NCBI RefSeq assembly: GCF_018889995.1
Contig: NZ_CP076547.1
Span: 1,302,001 to 1,366,000, forward strand
Direction: 5' to 3'
Origin: Subtercola sp. PAMC28395
Lineage (GTDB): Bacteria > Actinomycetota > Actinomycetes > Actinomycetales > Microbacteriaceae
Length of the DNA: 64,000 nt
Below, in pieces: positions 1 to 9,886 of this stretch (its first letter is position 1; each line of letters opens with the position of its first letter). A model generated the notes under the pieces. That model ran no database searches, was not told where the DNA came from, and was given only the letters and a program-made list of their open reading frames with translations. A program made the translations under genes and the position numbers.

Positions 1-1962
1 GTGCCCGCTCACGTTGGCCGTCATCGAGGCGGTCACCAGTTTGGTCGTGCCGCCGACGAGCCAGACGCTCTCTTCGTTGTCGGTGGTTCCCGTCTTTCCT
101 GCGTGGGAGACACCGTCACGCGGGTTCGCGGGCGTCGCCGTTCCGCTCTGGATTACGCCCTGCATCGCGTAGTTCGCCGCAGTTGCGATCTTCGGGTCGA
201 TGGCCTGGGTGCACGTGGTCTGCGGCACAGCAACGGGGGCGCCCGAGGCATCGGTGATGCTGTCGATGGCGACGGGGGTGCAGAACTTGCCCTGGTTGAT
301 GACGCCGGCGTAGGCGGCAGCCATCGTCAGCGGAGCGATCTCATTCGTTCCGAGGACTGCGGTGATGTTGGTCTGCAGCGGCGTGTTGTCTGCGCGGTGC
401 ACGCCGAGCGAGGTTGCGACGTCGCGGATGGCACAGGCGTCGAGCTGCTGCGACATGGCGATGAACGCGTTGTTCACCGACTCCTCGAACTGGGTCAGCA
501 CGCTTGCGCGACCGCCCGCTTCTCCGGCATCGTTCTGCGGTGAATACGAGCCACCGGTTGTGCCCTCGCAGTTCTTGAAGCTCGCCATGTTGAATTTCTG
601 CCCGTTGCCGCCGTTGACGATGTCACCGAGCGAGTGCCCTGCCTGCAGCCAGGCGATGAGGGTGAACAGCTTGTAGGTCGATCCGACCTGGAAACCAGTC
701 GAGCCGCCGTACGCGGCGTCGGTCGAGTAGTTCACCGAGGTGGCGTCGGCGGGAGCATCCGGAGCTTCAGAGAAGTTCTTGTTCTGGGCCATGGAGGTGA
801 CGCGGCCCGTGCCGGGCTCAACGGTGACGAGCGAACTGCCCAGGTCGAGGGCTGAACCGCTGTAGGGGATGTAGTACTTCGTCGTGTCGTCGGCAGACTT
901 CTGCAGGTTCATGTCGAGGGTCGTGTAGATCTTGTAGCCGCCGGTGGTGAGGTTCTTCTCACGGATGTCTGCAGTTTCGCCGAAGATCTTGTCTTGCTCG
1001 ATGATCTTCTTCACATAGTCGCAGAAGAAGCCGGCGCCGCTGATGGCCGTCTGGCAGCCGGTGGAGGGCTCGGTGATGTGGGGCTCAACGGGCGTTGCGA
1101 CGGCGTCGTCGAACTGCTGCTGGGTGATGGTGTGCTCTTTGAGCATGGAGGCGAGAACGTCTTTGTCGCGCCGGGCCTTGTTGAAGTCGATGTTCTCGGG
1201 GATGTCGATGCGCAGCGCTTCGGGCTCGTTCACCGTGGCGATGAGGCTGGCGGCCTGGGGGAGCGTGAGCTGGTTTGCGCCGACGCCGAAGTAGTACTCC
1301 GACGCTGCCTGGATACCGTACACACGGCCGCCGAACAGCGAGATGTTCAGGTAGCCGAGCAGGATGTCGTCTTTGCTGTATTCCTTCTCGAGCCCGATCG
1401 CGAGCTTCATCTCTTTGAGCTTGCGGTCGAAGGTTGTCGCCGTGGCCTCGGCGTAGGCAGCCTTCTCCTGGTCGGGGTCACTGATGGCCTCGGCGCGCTG
1501 CACGAGAATGTTCTTGACGTATTGCTGCGAGATCGTCGACGCGCCACTCTGGATGCCGCCCGAGATGAAGTTGCCGACGAGCGCACGGGTGGTCGACTGC
1601 ACATCGATGCCGCCGTGCACATAGAAACGGGGGTCTTCGGTGGAGACCAGGGCGTCTTTCACGTACTGCGAGATGTCGTTCCAGCCGACGGTCTGGCGGT
1701 TCTGAACGTAGAACGACGCGAGCAGCACGTTCGAGCCGTCCTGGTTCTTGCCGTAGAGGCTGGAAGTCTGCGAGAGAGCGTCGGGCTTGATGTAGCTCGG
1801 CAGGTTCTCGAACACGCTGATGGTGCTGTTGGCGGCGAGGCCGGTGACGGCGAGGGCGGGCGTCACCATGGCGGTGATGAGGACGCCAGCGATTGCGCTG
1901 ATGCCCACAACACCGAGGAGAGCTCCGACCGCGCCACTAACCTTACGTTTCGGGGCAGACAT
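1..1962 (-). CDS. Class A penicillin-binding protein (transglycosylase/transpeptidase), 3' end cut by window
   Basis: Bifunctional peptidoglycan synthase. It starts at ATG 1962 and reads open for 654 codons to the window edge, so the C-terminus is missing. Residues ~9-37 form a membrane signal-anchor. The GT51 glycosyltransferase motif EDPRFYVHGG lies near residue 110. The transpeptidase motifs are visible in order: STYK (nucleophile Ser and Lys) near residue 424, SVN near 495 and KTGTT near 620. The motif set is that of PonA-like actinobacterial enzymes, acting outside the membrane to polymerise and cross-link lipid II. A C-terminal PASTA or Pro-rich tail, if present, lies outside the window. 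It is divergent from the DUF4177-like gene at 2012. Confidence 0.93.
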   Translation of the reverse strand, partial: MSAPKRKVSGAVGALLGVVGISAIAGVLITAMVTPALAVTGLAANSTISVFENLPSYIKPDALSQTSSLYGKNQDGSNVLLASFYVQNRQTVGWNDISQYVKDALVSTEDPRFYVHGGIDVQSTTRALVGNFISGGIQSGASTISQQYVKNILVQRAEAISDPDQEKAAYAEATATTFDRKLKEMKLAIGLEKEYSKDDILLGYLNISLFGGRVYGIQAASEYYFGVGANQLTLPQAASLIATVNEPEALRIDIPENIDFNKARRDKDVLASMLKEHTITQQQFDDAVATPVEPHITEPSTGCQTAISGAGFFCDYVKKIIEQDKIFGETADIREKNLTTGGYKIYTTLDMNLQKSADDTTKYYIPYSGSALDLGSSLVTVEPGTGRVTSMAQNKNFSEAPDAPADATSVNYSTDAAYGGSTGFQVGSTYKLFTLIAWLQAGHSLGDIVNGGNGQKFNMASFKNCEGTTGGSYSPQNDAGEAGGRASVLTQFEESVNNAFIAMSQQLDACAIRDVATSLGVHRADNTPLQTNITAVLGTNEIAPLTMAAAYAGVINQGKFCTPVAIDSITDASGAPVAVPQTTCTQAIDPKIATAANYAMQGVIQSGTATPANPRDGVSHAGKTGTTDNEESVWLVGGTTKLVTASMTANVSGH

Positions 1963-2011
1963 AAGATCGAGCCTAAGTGACAAACCTGATAAAGAGCCAA
2001 AGGAGCACCGC

Positions 2012-2260
2012 GTGACTACGTGGGAGTACGTGACCACACCGCTGATGATTCACAACACCGCTGCGATTCTGAACAATTGGGGGTCAGATGGCTGGGAGCT
2101 CGTGCAGATCGTCACCAATGAACAGGGTGGAATCGTCGCCTACATGAAGCGCCCGCTGCAGGGCTCGGAGCCTGCGGCGGCCGCCGCTTCTGCTGCTGCC
2201 GCTGCGGGGTCATGGAACAGCGAGCCCGGTGCGGGCGCTGGTGCCGAGGGCGCACAGTGA
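2012..2260 (+). CDS. DUF4177-like small protein
   Basis: 82-residue protein starting at GTG 2012, with an AAAGGAG ribosome-binding site nine bases upstream. The N-terminal ~50 residues (TWEYVTTPLM..., GSDGWELVQIV) match the compact fold of DUF4177-type proteins often found beside RidA and PBP genes in actinobacteria. The C-terminal ~30 residues are an Ala/Gly-rich low-complexity tail. Its stop overlaps the GTG of the RidA gene (GTGA), so the two are likely translationally coupled. The function is unknown. An upstream ATG would extend the frame into the PBP promoter and is not favoured. Confidence 0.8.
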   Translation: MTTWEYVTTPLMIHNTAAILNNWGSDGWELVQIVTNEQGGIVAYMKRPLQGSEPAAAAASAAAAAGSWNSEPGAGAGAEGAQ

Positions 2261-2883
2261 GCGAGTCGCTGAGCGAGCCGCTGAGCGAGCCGCCGAGTGA
2301 GCCGCTGGGCGAGCCGCTGGGCGAGCCGCTCGGGATGATCGAGAAACGCCTCGCCGAACTGGGCATCGCTCTTCCCACCGTTTCGGCTCCCGCCGGCGCC
2401 TATGTTCCTGCGGTGATCTCGGGCAACCTGGTGTTCACTGCCGGGCAGCTGCCCTTCGTCGGCGGACTGCTCAGCCAGACCGGCAAGGTGGGCGAGCCCG
2501 GCGTCGTCGACGGTGTGGGCAACGCTGTGGGCAACGCTGAGGGCAACGGCGTGGGCAACACTGCGGGTGACGGCGGTGGGGCATCCGGTCTCGTATCGCC
2601 GTCTCAGGCGAAGGCCTTCGCGCAGCTCAGCGCCCTCAACGCTCTTGCAGCCGTGAAGAGCGTGCTGGGTTCACTCGACCGCGTGACCCAGGTCGTCAAG
2701 GTGACCGGATTTGTCGCCAGCGACCCGTCGTTCACGGGGCAGCCGGGTGTCATCAACGGGGCGTCCGAGTTTCTGGTCGATGTGTTCGGTGAGGCCGGCG
2801 TGCACGCGCGATCGGCCGTCGGCGTGGCCGTGTTGCCACTCGATTCGCCGGTCGAGGTGGAGATCATCGTCTCGTTCGAGTAG
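2257..2883 (+). CDS. RidA/YjgF family enamine/imine deaminase-like protein
   Basis: 208-residue protein of the RidA (YER057c/UK114) family, which hydrolyses reactive enamine/imine intermediates. The RidA core is recognisable from GNLVFTAGQLPF through GASEFLVDVFGEAGVHARSAVGVAVLPLDSPVEVE, including the conserved Arg of the HARSAVG segment. GTG 2257 overlaps the previous stop; ATG 2335 is an alternative that would remove the N-terminal repeat. Two features are odd for a ~130-residue family: an N-terminal run of SEPL/GEPL tetrapeptides and an internal VGNA/EGNG repeat in the loop after the first beta strands, both encoded by 12-bp tandem units. Confidence 0.88.
   Translation: MSESLSEPLSEPPSEPLGEPLGEPLGMIEKRLAELGIALPTVSAPAGAYVPAVISGNLVFTAGQLPFVGGLLSQTGKVGEPGVVDGVGNAVGNAEGNGVGNTAGDGGGASGLVSPSQAKAFAQLSALNALAAVKSVLGSLDRVTQVVKVTGFVASDPSFTGQPGVINGASEFLVDVFGEAGVHARSAVGVAVLPLDSPVEVEIIVSFE
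2260..2331 (+). repeat. 12-bp tandem repeat in ridA 5' end (six units)
   Basis: Six consecutive 12-bp units of the type agcgagccgctg, with one to three changes each, encode SESL, SEPL, SEPP, SEPL, GEPL and GEPL. The period preserves the reading frame. Confidence 0.85.
2514..2570 (+). repeat. 12-bp tandem repeat inside ridA
   Basis: Four to five units of the type gtgggcaacgct encode VGNA, VGNA, EGNG, VGNT and AGDG in a loop that standard RidA proteins lack. It has the same 12-bp period as the repeat at the 5' end of the gene. Confidence 0.8.
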
Positions 2884-2960
2884 TAGGGCACGCGTCGAGA
2901 GGGCCGGCTGCGGCGGGCGAGCTGATGCCTGCCCGCAGCAGCCCGCCCGCAGTGGCCGCG

Positions 2961-5003
<2,043 letters not shown>

Positions 5004-5624
5004 GGTGCTCCTTTGCTCCGTGGTGTGTGCGCTGCTCTAACTCCCTGGCAGGTCGTCAGTCCAGGGAGAGCACCCTCTCAATTCTGCGACCTCGGGCGTT
5101 GCGGCACGCTGCAGTGAGTTGCAGTGTCGTTCGAGGGGTCCAACCGCGGTGCCGATCGAGGTGCCGATGGCGTCGTCTGCCCCGTTGTTCACCCAGAAGG
5201 ATGCTAGTCGGTGTGCGTGCCGAACGAATTGGACATGGGCGCAGGAATTCTTGCTGAGAATTTCCCGATACGGTTTGCGCTTGTGTTTCCGGTAGGTAAA
5301 CTCTTTCCTACCAAGTCGATTCTGATTTGGATGCAACGCAATACTGATTCCCCCCAATCATGCGTTGCTACGGCGGCACCTTTTCCCCCAAATGGTGCCG
5401 CCCCCTTCATTTAACCGCCAGGTAGGCATCTGGCCGCCAGGTCGGCATCTGGCCCCAGGTCTGGCCTGATGCCCGCCAGGTAGGCCCTGGCAGTCGGTTG
5501 CTGGCAGACATGCGTGCATGGGCTCGGGCGTCTCATCTCCTCCCCAGCCCGGCGCCTTGCCTGGTTGACCACAGAGGAACGTCGCCTGGCCTGCTGTCTG
5601 GCAGCCGTTTCCTAGGCTCCCGCT
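5004..5624. other. Intergenic region with inverted repeats, no convincing gene
   Basis: 620 bp between divergent acs and tadA, more AT-rich than its surroundings. It holds three inverted repeats in a row: 5291-5312 (GGTAGG/CCTACC), 5333-5368 (GCAACGCA/TGCGTTGC) and 5372-5402 (GGCGGCACC/GGTGCCGCC, nine perfect pairs). None is followed by a clear U-run, so regulator sites or attenuating hairpins are as likely as terminators. From 5415 to 5515 degenerate copies of ccgccaggtaggcatctgg occur. The acs promoter should lie near 5010-5200. Confidence 0.5.
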
Positions 5625-6992
5625 ATGAACCAGTTCCTGGATGCCGTTTCACCGTTCCCCGTCGTCGGAGGGCGACCCGATCTTCCGACTGCCAGATACG
5701 TGGCCCGGCGGCGGCTCAGCGGCGGCGAATCAGCTGTGGTGCGGCGTGTCCCGGAGTCGGCGACCGCCCACGTACAGCTGCCTCCGTCGAGTTCCGAGGA
5801 GATCGGGCGAGGAGAGACGGCGACCGAGAGCACCGCACCTCCACCACGCACGGGATCAGCCGACTTCGGCCCACTCGCCCGCTTCCTCAACGATGAGTCC
5901 GTGACCGACATCTTCATCAACGGGCCGAACGACCTTTGGATCGATCGTGGCTCTGGTCTCAGCAGGGACGAGTCGTGGTCGTGCCCGGGTGAAGCGGAGC
6001 TCCGCCAGCTGGCCGTGCGGTTGATCGCGTTGGGAGGCCGCCACATAGACGAGTCGACTCCCTGCGTCGATACCCGGCTGCACGACGGCATCCGCGTGCA
6101 CGCGGTCCTGCCACCAGTTGCACCCCGGGGCACCGTCATCTCGTTGAGGGTCCCCTCCGTTGCCCGCCTCCGAATTCCGGACCTGTTCCATTCGGGCTTC
6201 TTCGATGCAGCTGTAGCAGAGTGCGGCATCCCAGCGTCATCTGCACCGTCATCTGCACAGTCATCGGCACCGTCATCTGCACAGTTGAGGCACTTCGTTG
6301 AGGAGTGCGTGGGCAGGCGCTCGAACATCCTGATCTCTGGCGCGGGAGGCTCGGGCAAGACAACGTTCCTTGCAGCGCTTCTGGCCGAGGCGCCACCGCA
6401 CGAACGAATCGTGGCGATCGAAGACGTCGCAGAACTTCGGGTCGAGCACGAACATTTCGTCGCCCTCGAAGCGAGGCAGAGCAATGTCGAAGGGGCTGGC
6501 GGCATCGGTCTTGACCGCCTCCTCCGTGAGGCACTGAGAATGCGCCCTGACCGTCTTGTGCTGGGCGAATGCCGGGGGGCAGAGGTTCGCGAATTGTTCT
6601 CCGCTCTCAATACGGGTCACGATGGAGGTGCCGGTACCCTGCACGCCAATTCCCTCGCCGACGTGCCCGCCCGGCTCGAGGCGCTCGGCTCGCTCGCCGG
6701 TCTCACTCCTGAGGCTCTTGCCCGCCAGGCGATGAGCGCGATCCAGGTCGTCTTCCACCTGCAGAGATCGAACGGCAATCGTCGACTCGCTGAGGTCGGT
6801 CACTTCGAACTCGATGCCCACGACCGCCTCGTCATCGTGCGCGAGCAAATCGGCACGGCCACTCTCTCACCGGATCAGCCTGGGCGTGCGTCTCCGGTTT
6901 CGCGTCGGATCGACTGGGGGCGTCCCGCTCGCGTGCACGGGCTGGGGGTGGGCCACGAACGGAGTGCACTGAAGGCAGGGCGCCATGCGTGA
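5625..6992 (+). CDS. TadA-type pilus assembly/secretion ATPase
   Basis: 455-residue GspE/CpaF-family ATPase powering assembly of Flp/Tad-type fibres at the inner face of the membrane. The N-terminal domain ends in FLNDESVTDIFINGP, typical of CpaF. Walker A is GAGGSGKTT near residues 240-247, the Asp box is VAIEDVAEL, Walker B is RLVLGECRG and the His box is LHANS. A TadA-specific loop near residues 205-220 carries the repeat SSAPSSAQ, made of 12-bp DNA units. The true start may be downstream of ATG 5625, since the first ~75 residues are not conserved-looking. It leads a tad operon with the genes at 7044, 8418, 8626 and 9039. Confidence 0.88.
   Translation: MNQFLDAVSPFPVVGGRPDLPTARYVARRRLSGGESAVVRRVPESATAHVQLPPSSSEEIGRGETATESTAPPPRTGSADFGPLARFLNDESVTDIFINGPNDLWIDRGSGLSRDESWSCPGEAELRQLAVRLIALGGRHIDESTPCVDTRLHDGIRVHAVLPPVAPRGTVISLRVPSVARLRIPDLFHSGFFDAAVAECGIPASSAPSSAQSSAPSSAQLRHFVEECVGRRSNILISGAGGSGKTTFLAALLAEAPPHERIVAIEDVAELRVEHEHFVALEARQSNVEGAGGIGLDRLLREALRMRPDRLVLGECRGAEVRELFSALNTGHDGGAGTLHANSLADVPARLEALGSLAGLTPEALARQAMSAIQVVFHLQRSNGNRRLAEVGHFELDAHDRLVIVREQIGTATLSPDQPGRASPVSRRIDWGRPARVHGLGVGHERSALKAGRHA
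6237..6284 (+). repeat. 12-bp x4 tandem repeat inside tadA
   Basis: Four 12-bp units (tcatctgcaccg, tcatctgcacag, tcatcggcaccg, tcatctgcacag), equivalent to two near-identical 24-bp copies, encode SSAP/SSAQ. The insertion is in frame, in a surface loop before Walker A. Confidence 0.88.
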
Positions 6993-6995
6993 CCG

Positions 6996-7060
6996 CGTGG
7001 GCGACAGCATGGGCGACAGCGGGGCGACGATAGGGGCGACAGCGTGAGCGACAGTAGGGG
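6996..7060 (+). repeat. 12-bp-type repeat at the tadA/tadB junction
   Basis: Units resembling gtgggcgacagc, atgggcgacagc, ggggcgac and gagcgacagt follow each other directly after the tadA stop. They obscure the start of the next gene and displace any ribosome-binding site. Confidence 0.65.
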
Positions 7061-8156
7061 AGCCAGCGCGCCTGACCCACACGGTCGCTGGCTCCGCTCG
7101 CGTGAAACTCTCGGCAGGCGTCATCCACCGCCACTCCGCCAGCATCGAAGCTGGAAGACGACCCGACGAAGCACGCACGTCGACGAGGTCGCCGCGATAA
7201 CGCAGCGGCTCGCCGTTCTGGTGGAGGCAGGAATTTCGCCCACCGGCGCCTGGCACTACCTTGCGGGCACCGCGTCCGCAGATGGATCCCGAGTGGCGTC
7301 ACCCCAGTGGCACCCGACGTCCGCCAGGCCCGCCCGTGCACGAAGCACCGATGCAGTTCTTGCGACAGTGGCGAGCGCGCTCGAGAGAGGCAGTGCCCTC
7401 GACCTTGCGATCGCTGCTGCAGCGCGAGCCTGTGATCCGCGCACGCGCCAAGCGTGGTCAGCAGTCGCGGCGGCCTGGTCTGTGGCGACGGTGAGCGGAG
7501 CCCCGGTCAGTGTGTGCCTCCGGCACTTCGCTGCCGCCCTGGTCGAACTCGGCGACATCCAGCGTGCGATCGACGTCGCGCTCTCCGCTCCCGTGTTGAG
7601 TGCGCGGCTCATGTCGGCGCTGCCGATCCTCGGGTTGGCACTGGGCACTGTTCTCGGCTTCGACACGGTGTCCACGCTCGTGACCACCCTGCCAGGTCTC
7701 ATCTGTCTCGGAGCTGGCGCAGGGCTGCTCGCGGTCTCGCACTGGTGGAACTCGGCCCTCGTTTCGTCGGCAATGCCCTCCCTCGCTTTCCCGGGAATCA
7801 CCCTCGAACTCACGTCTGTCGCTCTCAGTGGGGGAGTATCACTGGATCGCGCAGGCCGAATCGTGGCCGAAGCACTGGCCATGAACCGTCTCGAAGACCC
7901 GGGTGGGCAGGGCCGATTGGATGATGTTCTCGACCTCTCCCGCCGAGCCGGGGTTCCGGCGGCCGAACTCCTGCGCGCTGAGGGGGCCCAAGCCCGCCGC
8001 GCCGCACTGGCACTGAGCCAGGCTCGGGCGGCATCTCTCGGGGTTCGGCTGACGGTGCCCATGGGGGTCTGCGTGCTGCCGGCCTTCATGCTGTTGGGCG
8101 TCGCTCCGCTCGTGCTCAGCGTCATCGCTACGACACTCGGAAGCCCATCGAGCTGA
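7044..8156 (+). CDS. Type II secretion F-domain protein, TadB/TadC-like in one chain
   Basis: 370-residue membrane platform protein of the Tad system. The first half (EVAAITQRLAVLVEAGISP...) resembles the TadB F domain. Hydrophobic segments lie near residues 190-235. The second half (LELTSVALSGGVSLDRAGRIV ... MGVCVLPAFMLLGVAPLVLSVI) resembles the C-terminal part of TadC. Actinobacterial loci usually encode TadB and TadC separately, and no second F-domain gene is present here, so this is either a fusion or a reduced system. GTG 7044 is chosen because the frame is open there. The conserved part begins near 7180, so a later start is possible. Confidence 0.78.
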   Translation: MSDSRGASAPDPHGRWLRSRETLGRRHPPPLRQHRSWKTTRRSTHVDEVAAITQRLAVLVEAGISPTGAWHYLAGTASADGSRVASPQWHPTSARPARARSTDAVLATVASALERGSALDLAIAAAARACDPRTRQAWSAVAAAWSVATVSGAPVSVCLRHFAAALVELGDIQRAIDVALSAPVLSARLMSALPILGLALGTVLGFDTVSTLVTTLPGLICLGAGAGLLAVSHWWNSALVSSAMPSLAFPGITLELTSVALSGGVSLDRAGRIVAEALAMNRLEDPGGQGRLDDVLDLSRRAGVPAAELLRAEGAQARRAALALSQARAASLGVRLTVPMGVCVLPAFMLLGVAPLVLSVIATTLGSPSS

Positions 8157-8417
8157 GTTCCCCGTGATCCTGCACCAAGCCGTCGACGGTCTCGTACGGT
8201 CTCCTCCCCAATCGCGTTCTCCGTCATCCCTCCACAGATCGTGGGAAATGCCCTCTGTCAGTGGATTCTGAAACGGACGATTGACACACCAACCAACACG
8301 CCAGCCACCCCGACCGCAACACAACCCGTACGCAGCACCTCTCTTCACCACACACCCCATTCACAACACATCCATTCACCACACGCCCCATTCACAGCAC
8401 AGACCGGAGATCTCCTC
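8157..8417. other. Intergenic stretch with C/A-rich repeats
   Basis: Spacer between the F-domain gene and the pilin-like gene. From 8285 to 8400 it is built from degenerate CA-rich words, with ccattcac repeated three times at about 17-base spacing (8357-8395). I see no gene, and no terminator with a U-run. A promoter for the pilin-like gene is expected but not identifiable with confidence. Confidence 0.5.
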
Positions 8418-8648
8418 ATGACGCGACTGAGAACCATAACCAGCCATTCACTCAGGGCCGCTCGAGCCCGTATCAACGCCCTGAAGTCGGCCCTTGCTGA
8501 CGAGACTGGCTCCGTCACGGCCGAATACGCCATAGCGACGATGGCGGCCGTGGGCTTCGCAGGCCTGCTCGTCGTCATTCTGAGGGGTGATGAAGTACGC
8601 GGAATGCTCACGGAGATGATCCACCATGCGCTCACCGTCGCCGGTTGA
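8418..8648 (+). CDS. DUF4244 pilin-like protein
   Basis: 76-residue protein with start ATG 8418 preceded by GGAGA. It has a basic N-terminus, then ETGSVTAEYAIATMAAVGFAGLLVVIL, which combines a Flp-like processing region (G/SxxxAEYA) and one hydrophobic helix. This is the actinobacterial DUF4244 protein that sits between TadC and TadE and is thought to be the Flp-type subunit assembled by the Tad machine. It overlaps the next gene by 23 bp. Confidence 0.85.
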   Translation: MTRLRTITSHSLRAARARINALKSALADETGSVTAEYAIATMAAVGFAGLLVVILRGDEVRGMLTEMIHHALTVAG

Positions 8649-9042
8649 CCCGTCGTCGACTCGCCGCACGTCGCCTTCTTCGATGTGCAGGCGTCTCCGG
8701 GCAGCAGTGGGCCGAGACGAGGGAACCATCACGGCAGAGTTCGCGCTGACCCTCCCGGCCGCGGTGCTGGTGCTGGTGCTCGCGCTCGGTGCCCTGCAGG
8801 CGGGAAATCTCCGCCTCCGGTTGGTCGATGCAGCATCGATTGCGGCACGAAGTCTTGGCAGGGACGAGTCGCCGGCCTACGCTGACGCATCCGTGACGAA
8901 ACTGGTCGGCGCGCATTCCCTCCAGACGACTACCGAGGGCGACTTCATCTGCGCAACCGTTTCAGCGCCCGTGGCCCTGGGTCCGACAGAACTTGGCTTT
9001 GATGTCGTCGCCAGGTCGTGCGCGATGGGCGGGGGTAGATGA
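8626..9042 (+). CDS. TadE-family pilus assembly protein
   Basis: 138-residue minor pilin-like protein. EGTITAEFALTLPAAVLVLVLALGAL at residues ~32-57 is the TadE signature (a Glu five residues after Gly-type processing, then one transmembrane helix). The rest is a small extracytoplasmic domain with two Cys residues (FICATV, RSCAMG) that may form a disulfide. ATG 8626 overlaps the pilin-like gene. ATG 8683 is an alternative start. Confidence 0.82.
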   Translation: MRSPSPVDPSSTRRTSPSSMCRRLRAAVGRDEGTITAEFALTLPAAVLVLVLALGALQAGNLRLRLVDAASIAARSLGRDESPAYADASVTKLVGAHSLQTTTEGDFICATVSAPVALGPTELGFDVVARSCAMGGGR

Positions 9043-9428
9043 TGGCCGGGCACTATCGCGAATGGAGCCGCCCGGCGAGGCTGTGGTCGTTGCTGCGCGA
9101 TGACCGTGGATCGGGCTCCGTGATCACCCTCGCCGTCATCGCCGTACTGATGGCGGTTGTCGGCCTGGTGCTCGCCGTGTCGACCGCGCTCAGCGAGAAA
9201 GGGCAACTCCGTGCCGACGCGGAATCCGCCGCGCTCGCAGCAGCAGACACGGAATCGGGTGCGGTGGGTGGCTATCCCTGCGAGAACGCGGCAAGAGCCG
9301 CCGAGCTCGGCGGTAGTGAACTGACGGAGTGTACGGTCGAGGGCGTCGCCGCGAAGGTGGAGGTGACCAGAACCATCTGGGGAGTATCGGTCACTGTGCG
9401 CGCCAGGGCCGGACCACCACCGGGGTGA
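9039..9428 (+). CDS. TadE-like helicase/secretion-neighbourhood protein (Rv3660c-region type)
   Basis: 129-residue protein starting with an ATGA overlap on the previous stop. DRGSGSVITLAVIAVLMAVVGLVLAVSTAL gives one transmembrane helix preceded by a Gly-Ser-rich processing-like site. Downstream, ALAAADTESG and two Cys residues match the small TadE-like family that closes actinobacterial tad operons. It is presumed to be an envelope component of the pilus system. It is the last gene of the operon. Confidence 0.78.
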   Translation: MMAGHYREWSRPARLWSLLRDDRGSGSVITLAVIAVLMAVVGLVLAVSTALSEKGQLRADAESAALAAADTESGAVGGYPCENAARAAELGGSELTECTVEGVAAKVEVTRTIWGVSVTVRARAGPPPG

Positions 9429-9440
9429 TGGGCCGGTCGG

Positions 9441-9695
9441 TCAGTGGAAGACCGCCTGCACAAATCGATAGTCCACTGCACTCGGCTGGCGGCTGTGTGA
9501 GTCGTCGGCTCCGAACTCGATGCTGCCTCCGCGGATATAGAGGTATTCCTTCGCCTCTGAATTCGTGGGGATCGTCAATCTGGGCTGCGGATCGCCTTCC
9601 ACAGTGAAGTCCGTGCGGATGGTCTTGCCCTCGAGTGGCCCGTCGGTGAGCTTCGCTGTATAGGTCGAAGCGTTGGTTGTTGACACGTCAGTCAA
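9441..9695 (-). CDS. Small conserved-looking hypothetical protein
   Basis: 84-residue acidic protein, convergent with the tad operon. TTG 9695 has GGAG nine bases upstream and GTG 9686 is an alternative. The pattern TYTAKLTDGPLEGKTIRTDF...PQPRLTIP...KEYLYIRGGSIEFG...AVDYRFVQAVF reads as a compact beta-rich domain. No signal peptide or membrane segment is present, and no function can be assigned. Confidence 0.6.
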   Translation of the reverse strand: MTDVSTTNASTYTAKLTDGPLEGKTIRTDFTVEGDPQPRLTIPTNSEAKEYLYIRGGSIEFGADDSHSRQPSAVDYRFVQAVFH

Positions 9696-9886
9696 CTCCT
9701 CTCCATTGAGTTATGACCCTCATCATCCTCCTCATTCCTGTGTGGACAAGGGCAAAAACACCGTGTGCGACCCGGTCCGTGGCGCCACGTAATTAGGCAA
9801 TGCACCGGAGGGGGTGTGTATGGTGTGCCTGACGGACCAGCACGCGAGGTGTTGGCCCGCAAACCCATGAAACGTCAGGGAGCACA

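Noticed and set aside
994..1980. 328-codon plus-strand ORF over the PBP gene
   Set aside because: Antisense shadow; the minus frame carries all class A PBP motifs.
5037..5357. 106-codon minus-strand ORF upstream of acs
   Set aside because: No ribosome-binding site, no recognisable composition, and it spans the inverted repeats and the expected acs promoter.
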